A DNA stretch of 60,308 bases from Photobacterium pectinilyticum (GTDB lineage: Bacteria > Pseudomonadota > Gammaproteobacteria > Enterobacterales > Vibrionaceae): assembly GCF_024357955.1 (NCBI RefSeq), contig NZ_JANEYT010000031.1, positions 1 through 60,308 on the forward strand, given 5' to 3'. Positions 25,758-33,046 of this stretch are shown here, piece after piece. The position numbers were made by a program, and so were the translations under genes. Below the pieces are notes generated by a model. The model saw only the letters and a list, made by a program, of their open reading frames with translations, had not been told where the DNA came from and did not search any database. Numbering within the stretch: position 1 is the stretch's first letter; every line of letters begins with the position of its first letter.

Positions 25758-25786
25758 AAAAGCATTGTTAAGAAAACAATGCTTTT
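25758..25786 (-). terminator. Terminator of the Fap-like operon
   Basis: Perfect 12-bp stem AAAAGCATTGTT / AACAATGCTTTT with a 5-base loop. Reading on the minus strand it runs into eight T residues. It separates the operon from the VpsR-like gene. Confidence 0.88.
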
Positions 25787-25830
25787 AATGACAAAAAAGT
25801 ACCAAACATCAAATTTTTAGTGCAGACGGT

Positions 25831-26340
25831 TTAGTATCCGTTATGCAAAATTGAGTTCTCCAAGCGACTATTAAATAGGTTCTGCCTATTGAATCCAGCG
25901 ATATCGGCTTCGATATCCAGTACCGTCTCAGTTTTAATCGCAGTATTATCCGCAGAATTTTGTACAACAGTACCAATGACGTCTTTGGTAGAACCAAGAT
26001 TAGCAATATTATTATCACCCACACTAATAACCTTTAAGGGGTCATCATAATCATAGGTCCGGGCACCATCATGACTCGTCAAGATACCATTACTAATAGT
26101 GAAATCAGCTACATGGGTACTTAATACCGTTTCACCATTAATCTCTGTCGTAACAGACAGACCAATGTTGATAATATTATCGTTGACCGAGACAAAACCA
26201 CCTCGTAGCGAAGACATTTCTTCATCAGACAACGTGGTCAAACCTAAATCATCAATAGTAAGGAAACCAATAGATGCATGGGTAATAAGAGCAGAACCTC
26301 CTATTGCCGAAGCAACAATTAACCGTGTTAACCTTTTCAT
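25831..26340 (-). CDS. Exported Fap-locus companion protein with double-glycine-type motif
   Basis: 169 residues, last gene of the operon, 8 bases after the C39 peptidase gene (its GAGG site overlaps the upstream stop region). A Sec signal peptide is clear (LIVASAIGGSALITHA, cleavage about residue 22). After it comes LTTLSDEEMSSLRGG at about 34-48, which looks like a bacteriocin-type double-glycine leader with an RGG end. The remainder is Asn/Thr/Asp-rich with beta-strand character and includes VVQNSADNTAIKTETVL, similar to the QNTGSNVLIQ stretch of the 111-residue protein in the same operon. I infer an accessory or minor subunit of the amyloid-like fibre processed by the C39 enzyme. No named family is assigned with certainty. 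Confidence 0.6.
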   Translation of the reverse strand: MKRLTRLIVASAIGGSALITHASIGFLTIDDLGLTTLSDEEMSSLRGGFVSVNDNIINIGLSVTTEINGETVLSTHVADFTISNGILTSHDGARTYDYDDPLKVISVGDNNIANLGSTKDVIGTVVQNSADNTAIKTETVLDIEADIAGFNRQNLFNSRLENSILHNGY

Positions 26341-26348
26341 ACTAGCCT

Positions 26349-27023
26349 CTAATAATCATTACTACCAGGCAGAGTAATACTAAACGTTGATAGTGAGTCT
26401 CTTACAACAGCCTCTGACACGGGAGATGGGTTATATATATTATAATTATCTGCGGTGATAAAACTTCCCCGACCCTGCTCGACTCTATTTTTCACCAGCA
26501 AAACTGTTCCCTTGTAGACTTGTTTAAAATCAGCAATAGGAATGAGCAATGTCCCTCTAGATGGGTCACCCAAAATTACATTCTTTTCATTCATTCCCTT
26601 GATCACAACGAAGTGCATGTATCCATCAAAGTTAACGATAGTAATTGCCGGAATACGTAAATCATGAAATTTTTCTAGAGGTATATTATAGCCATTAGCA
26701 TCAAGACCAACAGATTCAAGGTAGGATTTCATGTCTAACATCGAAAAACCCTGCTTTTCTATTTGATCTTTATCTCCATGCTCGAACATAAATTCGAATA
26801 TGGTGTTTTCTTGAGATTCGATATCGTAATGATAAGTCAGCAATGATGCTACCGCCGCAGAGCCACAGCTAAAATCATATTGCTGCCTAAAAACATCACC
26901 AAATAGCTGCTCCTGATAACTTTTTACTTCCACATTAAATCCTCCCCGGCTGGGGAAATAATCTAATGCTTGGATGCTTGATGATGCTAATACGCTGATA
27001 AGCATGACAATTGACTTTTTCAT
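26349..27023 (-). CDS. Periplasmic C39-family peptidase (FapD-like)
   Basis: 224 residues. A signal peptide (MKKSIVMLISVLASSSIQA) precedes a complete C39 papain-like domain: the oxyanion Gln and catalytic Cys in QQYDFSCGSAAVASLLTYHY (about residues 48-67), the catalytic His in GYMHFVVIKG and the Asp in VILGDPSRGT. C39 domains normally sit on ABC exporters and cut behind double glycines; free-standing exported versions are typical of Fap amyloid loci (FapD). There is no membrane or ABC module here. The protein itself has SRGGFNVEV shortly after its signal, similar to the RGG of two neighbours, so self-processing is possible. It follows an attenuator-like hairpin at 27081-27098. Confidence 0.82.
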   Translation of the reverse strand: MKKSIVMLISVLASSSIQALDYFPSRGGFNVEVKSYQEQLFGDVFRQQYDFSCGSAAVASLLTYHYDIESQENTIFEFMFEHGDKDQIEKQGFSMLDMKSYLESVGLDANGYNIPLEKFHDLRIPAITIVNFDGYMHFVVIKGMNEKNVILGDPSRGTLLIPIADFKQVYKGTVLLVKNRVEQGRGSFITADNYNIYNPSPVSEAVVRDSLSTFSITLPGSNDY

Positions 27024-27080
27024 ACACTAACGCCTATCAAACTCTAAAAATTACAATACTTTAAATTAAATAAAGCAAGA

Positions 27081-27098
27081 AAGGGCCTTTCGGCCCTT
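27081..27098 (-). terminator. Intra-operon hairpin between fibre gene and peptidase gene
   Basis: Stem AAGGGCC / GGCCCTT with a 4-base loop, five bases after the fibre-protein stop; on the minus strand it is followed by TTCTTGCTTTATTT. Probably a leaky terminator that lowers expression of the peptidase and last gene. Confidence 0.7.
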
Positions 27099-27103
27099 AA
27101 ATC

Positions 27104-27697
27104 TTAGTATGAGCCACCACCGCCAGGTAGGCTAGCTCCACCTGAGCCAACAAGCGCTGCGTTTGTGCTTGTAGTTTGTTGTACCATTGAGTTGTTACCC
27201 ACGTTTTGACCTGCAATGTTGATACCAGAAGCCTGCTGGTAACCACCGTATAAGGTGTTAGCATGGTCAACTACCACATGTGTTGCATTCTGGCCCTTAC
27301 AGCATGCACCACCATAAGTTACTGTGTTACCCATTACCGCACCGTCGATGGTTGATTCTGCAAGCAACTCATCTAGCTCATAATGACCCGTTTCTTTGAT
27401 TGACCAGTCATTTTCAGAGTTGTTTTCTAGGACAACCTCATGGGTATTACCAACGTTTTTCATGATCAACTTATCATCATCTGTCTCAGCATAATAATTG
27501 TCAGTATAGGTTTTTTTATAGTTCAAGTCGGCATCAAGTGTAACTACGTCGTTGAAGCTACCTTCGATAGTAACGTCATCGTAGTCGTCGTAGCCGCCAC
27601 CGTACCCACCGCCATATCCGCCGCCATATCCGCCATCCGCGAAGGCCATTGGTGATGCGACTAGTGCTGCTAAAAGCATAATTTTAGTTTTACGCAT
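27104..27697 (-). CDS. Amyloid-like fibre protein 2 (FapB/FapC-like), Gly/Tyr-rich
   Basis: 197 residues with a signal peptide (MRKTKIMLLAALVASPMAFA). The mature N-terminus is a Gly-Tyr repeat (GGYGGGYGGGYGGGYDDYDD). A Thr/Asp/Tyr-rich middle part follows, with a vicinal Cys pair in YGGACCKGQ (about 130). The C-terminal motif ASGINIAGQNVGNNSMVQQT is close to the regularly spaced Gln/Asn pattern of curlin and Fap repeats. It is a paralogue of the protein at 28252-28830; even the 5' leader (TTTGGAGTAT, spacing 7 to ATG) is shared. I infer a secreted fibre subunit. Alternative: a non-amyloid surface protein using the same exporter. Confidence 0.68.
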   Translation of the reverse strand: MRKTKIMLLAALVASPMAFADGGYGGGYGGGYGGGYDDYDDVTIEGSFNDVVTLDADLNYKKTYTDNYYAETDDDKLIMKNVGNTHEVVLENNSENDWSIKETGHYELDELLAESTIDGAVMGNTVTYGGACCKGQNATHVVVDHANTLYGGYQQASGINIAGQNVGNNSMVQQTTSTNAALVGSGGASLPGGGGSY

Positions 27698-27837
27698 GAT
27701 AATACTCCAAATTTGTAATAGTTTTATTCAAATCCATTTGAGAAAATTAATCTCACATAATTATTCTTTGTAACCTTAAACCAGAAGCTTTGATTGTTAC
27801 GCCCTGCGAAACCAATAATATTTTATTGTTTATTGGT

Positions 27838-27859
27838 TGCTGACACCTAAATGTCAGCA
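27838..27859 (-). terminator. Hairpin after the 111-residue protein gene
   Basis: Perfect 8-bp stem TGCTGACA / TGTCAGCA with a 6-base loop, 15 bases past the stop; an AATAAT-rich imperfect dyad (CCAATAA / TTATTGG) follows. There is no long T tract. Downstream fibre gene 2 may have its own promoter in the 177-bp gap. Confidence 0.5.
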
Positions 27860-27874
27860 TAGATAGACTAACAA

Positions 27875-28210
27875 TTACTTCAATGTCAGGTTTATCACGG
27901 TTGCATTCTGAATTAATACATTACTACCGGTGTTTTGTACGATATTATACACGCCAGATGAATTACTTAATGCGCCGCCATCAAGTATGTTATTCCCTGT
28001 TGTATTGTTATACGCACTATTACCTGTAACATCGCCATACATTTCTGAACTAGCCTGAAGTGTATCAGTTTCGAGCTCATATTCTCCACCTCGAGAATGA
28101 GTCATAAATTCTTCAGATAACTGTTCAGAATTTGCTAGAATATCCAACTCTTCAGCAGCTGCTGCACTATAAGATATAAATGCGACCACCATCAGTGTTA
28201 AATATTTCAT
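27875..28210 (-). CDS. Small exported Fap-locus protein with double-glycine-type motif
   Basis: 111 residues with signal peptide MKYLTLMVVAFISYSAAAA. Next comes ANSEQLSEEFMTHSRGGEYE (about 26-45), whose LSEE-M-RGG core matches LSDEEM-RGG in the last gene of the operon. The mature part is Asn/Thr/Ser-rich and ends in NIVQNTGSNVLIQNATVINL, a Q/N-spaced strand like those of curlin or Fap repeats. AGGAGG gives a very strong ribosome site, directly behind a stable hairpin (28221-28243). I infer a nucleator, minor subunit or chaperone of the fibre; family membership is not certain. Confidence 0.6.
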   Translation of the reverse strand: MKYLTLMVVAFISYSAAAAEELDILANSEQLSEEFMTHSRGGEYELETDTLQASSEMYGDVTGNSAYNNTTGNNILDGGALSNSSGVYNIVQNTGSNVLIQNATVINLTLK

Positions 28211-28220
28211 GACATCCTCC

Positions 28221-28243
28221 TGAGAGCTGCAAAGCAGCTCTCA
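28221..28243 (-). other. Intergenic hairpin between fibre gene 1 and the small companion gene
   Basis: Perfect 10-bp stem TGAGAGCTGC / GCAGCTCTCA with a 3-base loop, eight bases after the fibre-gene stop and immediately in front of the AGGAGG of the next gene. No T tract, so RNA protection or partial processing is more likely than termination. Confidence 0.65.
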
Positions 28244-28251
28244 GTTATGTA

Positions 28252-28830
28252 TTAATTACCAGCCAATACCGCATTGGTGCTAGCACTCTGCTGAACCAAA
28301 GAGTTATTACCCGCATTTTGGCCCGCAATATTGATACCTGATGCGCCTACGAAAGCACCGCTCATGTCATTAGTATGATTTACAGTCAGTGTTGACGCCT
28401 GGCTTGGTCCATAACCGTAACCACCTTTACCACCACAACAATCACCACCACCGTACTCAACTTCAGAGTAGGTAACATAACCATGAAGCTCGGATTTCGC
28501 TACGTGGTAAGTATGTAGCTCTTTAATATCAATTTCCGTGCTGTAGTCATTCAGGCTATTGTCTGTCCACTCTTTCTTGTAGGTATTATTGACGTTTTTC
28601 ATTTTCAGAGTATCGTCATCAGAGTAATATTTATGGTCAACGCTATACTCTTTATCTACATCGAGGGTAAGGGTCTTATCAATGTCATCATTGTATGAGT
28701 CGGTAATTGTTTTATCATTACCGTCATCATATGATGGGTAATAAGGGTTGTAAGGTTGTTGGTAATCATTCGCTAGCGCAAGCGGAGAGCTAACAACTGC
28801 TACTAAAAGTGCGATATGTGTTTTACGCAT
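28252..28830 (-). CDS. Amyloid-like fibre protein 1 (FapB/FapC-like)
   Basis: 192 residues, first gene of the operon. The signal peptide is MRKTHIALLVAVVSSPLALA. The mature N-terminus is Tyr/Pro-rich (NDYQQPYNPYYPSYDDG), the middle is Asp/Lys/Thr-rich with beta character, and a vicinal Cys pair sits in a Gly-rich patch (GGGDCCGGKGGYGYG, about 135-149). The end, ASGINIAGQNAGNNSLVQQS, is nearly identical to its paralogue at 27104-27697. ATG 28830 was chosen: GGAG lies 7 bases upstream exactly as in the paralogue, while ATG 28836 is one base from it. I infer the major or nucleating subunit of an extracellular fibre. Confidence 0.68.
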   Translation of the reverse strand: MRKTHIALLVAVVSSPLALANDYQQPYNPYYPSYDDGNDKTITDSYNDDIDKTLTLDVDKEYSVDHKYYSDDDTLKMKNVNNTYKKEWTDNSLNDYSTEIDIKELHTYHVAKSELHGYVTYSEVEYGGGDCCGGKGGYGYGPSQASTLTVNHTNDMSGAFVGASGINIAGQNAGNNSLVQQSASTNAVLAGN

Positions 28831-29303
28831 GGTCATACTCCAAATATATTTAGTAGTTATTTTCTTATAATCACTCGCCGTGTTTGCGAGATAACTTAAC
28901 TATAGTGCTGACCAAAAAAGTTCCTGTATTATTTTTAATAATTTTTTGTGCTTTTCATTATGAACTTTCCCTTTTAATTCTTAGCGTTTTCAACGTATAA
29001 AATATGAAATCAATTCTCATTTTTTCAATTATTGGAATAGTTCATCACATAATAAACATTGGTATTATTTCTTATACTTTGGAATCATCTCTCATATAAA
29101 GTACACCTTCCTATTGTCTGAGATAAGAGATGATATGGATGCATTCTCATAAATAAGACCAATAATAAGATTCTTAATTACCATATAATTCTCACGTCTA
29201 CTATTATTTTCTTATCTAGCAATATGCTTTTTTTATTGCATATATATAAGCAGAAACCACAACATATTTTTTGGGTAAGCTAAGAGTATTAAGTGAGGAA
29301 TTC
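28831..29303. promoter_or_regulatory. Divergent control region of the Fap-like operon and barrel gene
   Basis: 473 bp of AT-rich DNA between divergent genes. It contains a perfect 9-bp inverted repeat, ATCATCTCT (29084-29092) and AGAGATGAT (29126-29134), 33 bases apart, and three copies of ATTCTCA (about 29012, 29143 and 29187). I found no sigma-54 promoter here. It is large enough for binding of several regulators. Confidence 0.45.
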
Positions 29304-30338
29304 GTGAGTATTTTCAATAACAAAAGCTGTATCGCGCTTCTTGCTTTGATTTCAGGAACTGTCGCAGCAGAAACAGAGCAAGCTACAAATTCTACAGAAC
29401 CCAATACAAAGCCGAAGCGAGTGCAGACCTTTGGCGATCTCCTTGATCCCGACTTACCAGGAGTGCTCACCCCCAAGGGTTCATTTGTTCTTGATACCAG
29501 TTTTTCTTTTACACAAAACTCATCTAACAGGGTGTCAGTCGTCGGCTATACCGTGCTTCCTTCCCTTATTGTTGGCTTAATTGAAGCTAGCGACACGGAT
29601 AGAACAACGCTGACCTTCGGCTTGACCGGTCGTTATGGTATTACCAATCGACTAGAAGTTGAAGCGCGGATCCCTTGGGTTTACCGTTATGATTCAGTAT
29701 CGAAGAGAGATACGAACACTCCAGCGGAAGGCGCGACCACTACAACTTTTGATGGCAGTGATATCGGTGATATAGAAGCTGCATTCAAATATCAAATTAA
29801 CATGGAAACAGCGCCTTATTGGATTGCAGGGCTCAGATTCAAAACAACGACAGGTACATCCCCCTATGATGTCCCGGCTTCGACTGAATTTGGCTTAGAA
29901 GAACTCCCCACAGGTTCAGGCTTTCCGAGTATAGAACCAAGCTTGACGATGATCATGCCAATGGATCCTGCCGTTATTTACGCCAACCTTAGTTACATCT
30001 GGAATATAGAAGATGATGTAACTACTGAGCTCGATGGGAGTTCAACCAAAAGTAAAATCGACTTAGGTGACACTATTGGCATTAGCGCAGGTATGGGTTT
30101 CGCTGTTAACCCTAAGTTTTCATTCAGCTTAGGTCTCAGCCATAGAACTATATTGAAGTCCAAGATAAATGGTTCTACGCCATCTGATTCAAAGCTGCTC
30201 CAACTTGATTCGATATCTATGGGTGCTAACTACGCGATAAACCCAGAAACCACATTGAACGTTGGTGTCAGCGCGGGCTTGACCGCGGATGCTCCTGACT
30301 TTCAGCTTACCGTTCGTGTTCCATATACCCTACGATAA
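29304..30338 (+). CDS. Outer-membrane beta-barrel protein (FapF-like exporter)
   Basis: 344 residues. GTG 29304 is the best start: TGAGGAATTC precedes it, and it opens a clean signal peptide (SIFNNKSCIALLALISGTVAA) cleaved before ETEQ. The upstream TTG frame has no ribosome site. A Thr/Pro-rich linker with GDLLDPDLPGVLTPKG leads into about 12 amphipathic strands (GLTGRYGITNRLEVEARIPW, PSLTMIMPMDPAVIYANLSY, KIDLGDTIGISAGMGFAVNP), ending in the aromatic/charged VRVPYTLR. The size, linker and barrel fit FapF, the trimeric amyloid exporter. It is divergent from the fibre operon rather than last in it as in Pseudomonas. Confidence 0.72.
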   Translation: MSIFNNKSCIALLALISGTVAAETEQATNSTEPNTKPKRVQTFGDLLDPDLPGVLTPKGSFVLDTSFSFTQNSSNRVSVVGYTVLPSLIVGLIEASDTDRTTLTFGLTGRYGITNRLEVEARIPWVYRYDSVSKRDTNTPAEGATTTTFDGSDIGDIEAAFKYQINMETAPYWIAGLRFKTTTGTSPYDVPASTEFGLEELPTGSGFPSIEPSLTMIMPMDPAVIYANLSYIWNIEDDVTTELDGSSTKSKIDLGDTIGISAGMGFAVNPKFSFSLGLSHRTILKSKINGSTPSDSKLLQLDSISMGANYAINPETTLNVGVSAGLTADAPDFQLTVRVPYTLR

Positions 30339-30365
30339 CCCTCGCACTCAAAAATACTGCTATTT

Positions 30366-30396
30366 AATAGTCTTACCCGTTGCGGGTAAGGCTATT
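30366..30396 (+). terminator. Terminator of the barrel gene
   Basis: Stem CTTACCCG / CGGGTAAG with a 3-base loop, extended by an outer AATAG / CTATT, followed by TTT. Confidence 0.8.
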
Positions 30397-30463
30397 TTCA
30401 TGACTAAAGTCTAATTTTCCTCTATGCTATGACGCTACTACTATGTGTAACAGGAAAATAAAA

Positions 30464-30862
30464 ATGTCCACGCCATTAGAGCCAAGCCAAATTGAGCAGA
30501 TTCAAGGTTATGATGCCGAGAAGCGTTATAAATACTTGGTGAAAGAAGTGGTTACCAACCGCGAAATATGGATTCTGACGGATGAACATGGTTGCGTCAT
30601 GCTCAATACTGATGACGAGGACTGTGTACCAGTATGGCCAAACAAAGAGTTTGCTGAATCTTGGGCTACCGGTGAGTGGGAAGAGTGCAAAGCAGAAGCT
30701 ATTTCACTCAATAAATGGCATAGCCGTTGGACACATGGCATGGAAGACGATGAGCTTGCCGTGGTTATTTTCCCTAACCAGGATGAGGATGGTCTTGTGG
30801 TGTTCCCTGACGAGTTAGACTTTGAACTAAAACAGCAAGCAAAAAAGTCAGCTAACCGCTAA
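30464..30862 (+). CDS. DUF2750 family protein
   Basis: 132 residues, acidic and Trp-rich, with the order typical of DUF2750: RYKYLVKEVVTNREIWILTD, then VPVWPNKEFAESWATGEWEE, then SLNKWHSRWTHGMEDDELAV and VVFPDELDFELKQQ. The family is common in gamma-proteobacteria and its function is unknown. Cytoplasmic, no signal peptide. AGGAAA lies 6 bases upstream of ATG 30464; the longer frame beginning at 30443 would include the ribosome site. A terminator follows at 30887-30914. Confidence 0.75.
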   Translation: MSTPLEPSQIEQIQGYDAEKRYKYLVKEVVTNREIWILTDEHGCVMLNTDDEDCVPVWPNKEFAESWATGEWEECKAEAISLNKWHSRWTHGMEDDELAVVIFPNQDEDGLVVFPDELDFELKQQAKKSANR

Positions 30863-30886
30863 ACCACCCCGTTGCGATCAGTTATC

Positions 30887-30914
30887 TGGGGCGAAATTGA
30901 CATCTTTCGCCCCA
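30887..30914 (+). terminator. Terminator after the DUF2750 gene
   Basis: Perfect 10-bp stem TGGGGCGAAA / TTTCGCCCCA with an 8-base loop, followed by CTTTAAAA. Confidence 0.75.
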
Positions 30915-30933
30915 CTTTAAAAGGAAATTTGCC

Positions 30934-31293
30934 ATGGAAGCACTACTCACTAAACTAAAATCACAACCTGACAACGTCTCGTTTGCTGAAGTAATGGCAA
31001 TCATCGAGCAGTATTATCGTTATCAGCCAACCGCTTTTACTAACGGTTTAGGAAACGACACCCTTTTCAACAAAGCAGCTACCAATGAAGGTTCCTGCCG
31101 GATATTCGCCTTTGCCAAACTCAATCAACTTTCAGAAGCTGAAACCCTTGCTTGCTTTGGTGACTATTACCGCATCGATGTTCTGCAACACCCTGACGCG
31201 ACTGATCATCAAAACATTCGCCATTTCATGAAATATGGTTGGCAAGGTATTCAATTTGACGCTGCACCATTGACTGAAAAAGCCTGTGCGTAA
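30934..31293 (+). CDS. HopJ-family protein
   Basis: 119 residues covering the whole HopJ family domain: FAEVMAIIEQYYRYQPTAFT, NGLGNDTLFNKAATNEGSCR, then IFAFAKLNQLSEAETLACFG and FMKYGWQGIQFD. HopJ was named from a Pseudomonas type III effector, but homologues are widespread in free-living bacteria without such systems and appear to be housekeeping proteins of unknown role. No type III secretion genes are present here, so effector function should not be assumed. AAAGGAAA precedes ATG 30934. Confidence 0.78.
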   Translation: MEALLTKLKSQPDNVSFAEVMAIIEQYYRYQPTAFTNGLGNDTLFNKAATNEGSCRIFAFAKLNQLSEAETLACFGDYYRIDVLQHPDATDHQNIRHFMKYGWQGIQFDAAPLTEKACA

Positions 31294-31312
31294 GAAAAAA
31301 TCCACTCTGCGC

Positions 31313-31642
31313 CTACAGTTTTTTCTGACAATGAGAACATTTCTCGGGTGGTTTCATAAAAAATGGCGAACGTGAGGGGTTACCACAACCGTCACAAAAC
31401 TTGGTTGAGCGTATCGTCAACCACGTCAACGGCACCATAAAAGCCAATAACCCAAGCATCATAGGTAGTGGGGGTTGCACATAGACAATCACAGCACCTA
31501 TTACGACATTGCTTGCAATGTTGTAAGTCGGCCACAACTTGCGCTTTCTAGCGACATCTGTACCTCTCTGGAACAACATATAGCTAGCCGCAGCCATTGC
31601 GAGCCAAACAGCCGCAAAGATAATCAGTAAATCTTGTTGCAT
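31313..31642 (-). CDS. Small membrane protein with C-terminal zinc ribbon
   Basis: 109 residues. Three hydrophobic segments (about 3-24, 42-58 and 60-78) are followed by a C-terminal knuckle pair FCDGCGNPS...KCSHCQKK (CxxC at about 84-87 and 103-106) that should bind zinc in the cytoplasm or interface. No family is recognised. It converges on the HopJ gene, with the two stop codons about 20 bases apart. Confidence 0.6.
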   Translation of the reverse strand: MQQDLLIIFAAVWLAMAAASYMLFQRGTDVARKRKLWPTYNIASNVVIGAVIVYVQPPLPMMLGLLAFMVPLTWLTIRSTKFCDGCGNPSRSPFFMKPPEKCSHCQKKL

Positions 31643-31999
31643 CTTTTATCTCTGAATTAACATCATCTGCGCATTCTAGCATTTCCCTTCCGATCTACGT
31701 ATATCCCCTCGTGAATACAAATCGCAAAAAACAGTAAATATTCAAAGCTCAGCAAGGCAATCATTGCTCAGAAAGCAACCGAACATGGCAACGAGCTCAT
31801 TTTACCGCACCACCTCTCTTAAAGGGGAAATTCCTATTTATGGGCTAGATCACATTGTAAATATACTGATTGGGAAGCACGTCACAGGATGATAATTTGC
31901 TATCAGCTTTTCGACTAGGTTCATATTGAAAACCCAGCCTTCGCCCAGATATCTTATGTATGCCGCTTGACGTTGAAGTGGTGATACCAAGGAGATCCA
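31643..31999. other. Intergenic stretch, divergent promoters
   Basis: 357 bp between the zinc-ribbon gene (minus) and the first exported RelA/SpoT-like gene (plus). No ORF or structured element stands out; it should contain both promoters. Confidence 0.4.
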
Positions 32000-32788
32000 A
32001 TGATCGCGAAGTCTTTGTTCAGAACGTGTTTTGTTCTGTTATGTGTTTTCGGACGTGGCCCTGTTGCCAATGCCGCAGTACCACAATTTGCTGATTCGGA
32101 ATTTAAACTTCCATCCCCAACACAAGACACCAAGGATAACTTCCAACGCTCTCTTAGCGGTTTATTTTCAATACCTAGCTTCCGACAAGAAGCACTATGC
32201 CAGCCATATAACGAATTCGATAAACTGTACCAGCATGCTGAAGCAGCCCAGCGAGAATTGGAGCAAATGCTAACCCAAGTCAGCCTACATACTGAGGCAC
32301 AACCAATTATTCCTGGTGTAAAATCTCGAGAACGCGCAGAGCTGAAGGTTGTTACCGAACTCAAGGGGCAACCAGAGATGCTGACAGACCTTGCCCGTGG
32401 CACGCTTGTTGCCAATAGCATCTCATCACTCGTTGATGCCTTTAACCAACTGAGTCGCGAAAGCACCATTGTTGAAACCAAAAATCGATTCAAACAACCG
32501 GCCTCTTCTGGCTACCGGGATTTGAAACTGCTGGTACAGCTTCCTCAAACAGGTTTAATTGCCGAAGTACAACTTCACTTAAATACTATTGCAGAGATCA
32601 AAAGTGGTCCGGAGCACGACATCTACGAAACTATTCAGCACATAGAGCGCAAAGCCAGCCAAGAACAACGGCTGTTGAATGATATCGAGGTGGCAAAAAT
32701 CAAAGTACTAAGACAGGAATCTCAACAATTATACCAACAAGCTTGGCATCAATACTTGCAGCCAGAGCCTCTTGCACTGGCAAGTTAA
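32000..32788 (+). CDS. Exported RelA/SpoT-domain protein, copy 1
   Basis: 262 residues. A Sec signal peptide (FVLLCVFGRGPVANA, cleaved before AVPQ) precedes a domain with the order of nucleotidyl-pyrophosphotransferases of the RelA/SpoT synthetase fold: GVKSRERAELKVVTELKG, the Asp-containing MLTDLARGTLVANS, then the substrate strand SGYRDLKLLVQLP and the catalytic-Glu strand LIAEVQLHLN. In Rel enzymes these segments bind ATP and GTP. There is no hydrolase, TGS or ACT domain. Export of such an enzyme is unexpected, since its usual substrates are cytoplasmic; a toxin or a different substrate is possible. AAGGAG stands 5 bases upstream. A close paralogue follows 258 bases downstream. Confidence 0.75.
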   Translation: MIAKSLFRTCFVLLCVFGRGPVANAAVPQFADSEFKLPSPTQDTKDNFQRSLSGLFSIPSFRQEALCQPYNEFDKLYQHAEAAQRELEQMLTQVSLHTEAQPIIPGVKSRERAELKVVTELKGQPEMLTDLARGTLVANSISSLVDAFNQLSRESTIVETKNRFKQPASSGYRDLKLLVQLPQTGLIAEVQLHLNTIAEIKSGPEHDIYETIQHIERKASQEQRLLNDIEVAKIKVLRQESQQLYQQAWHQYLQPEPLALAS

Positions 32789-32800
32789 CAAAATGTTTGT

Positions 32801-32825
32801 AAAGGGGAGCCGCTGGCTCCCCTTT
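32801..32825 (+). terminator. Terminator after RelA/SpoT-like copy 1
   Basis: Perfect 11-bp stem AAAGGGGAGCC / GGCTCCCCTTT with a 3-base loop. It separates the two paralogues into independent transcripts. Confidence 0.82.
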
Positions 32826-33046
32826 GATTTCAATCAATTGCGTCACTCTCTGTCAGCGGTCTGTTAACTCCCATCAATGCACTTTCCCAATTCATCCAGC
32901 GTTCAGATAACTTTGATAATCTAGAAAGCATAGAGTAGCTAGCAACTCAAATAAATACGTCACTTTTTCTAAGCAGGCTCTGCCCGCTGAGTTACACACT
33001 ATTACGTATGATGCCTGATTTGATCGGGCAGCAAAGGAGTTGTTTG

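Noticed and set aside
28831..29303. Sigma-54 promoter for the amyloid-like genes
   Set aside because: No GG-N10-GC pair with acceptable context was found on either strand, in keeping with a VpsR-like regulator that lacks GAFTGA.
30934..31293. HopJ as a type III secreted effector
   Set aside because: The family is widespread in bacteria without type III systems and no secretion genes occur here.
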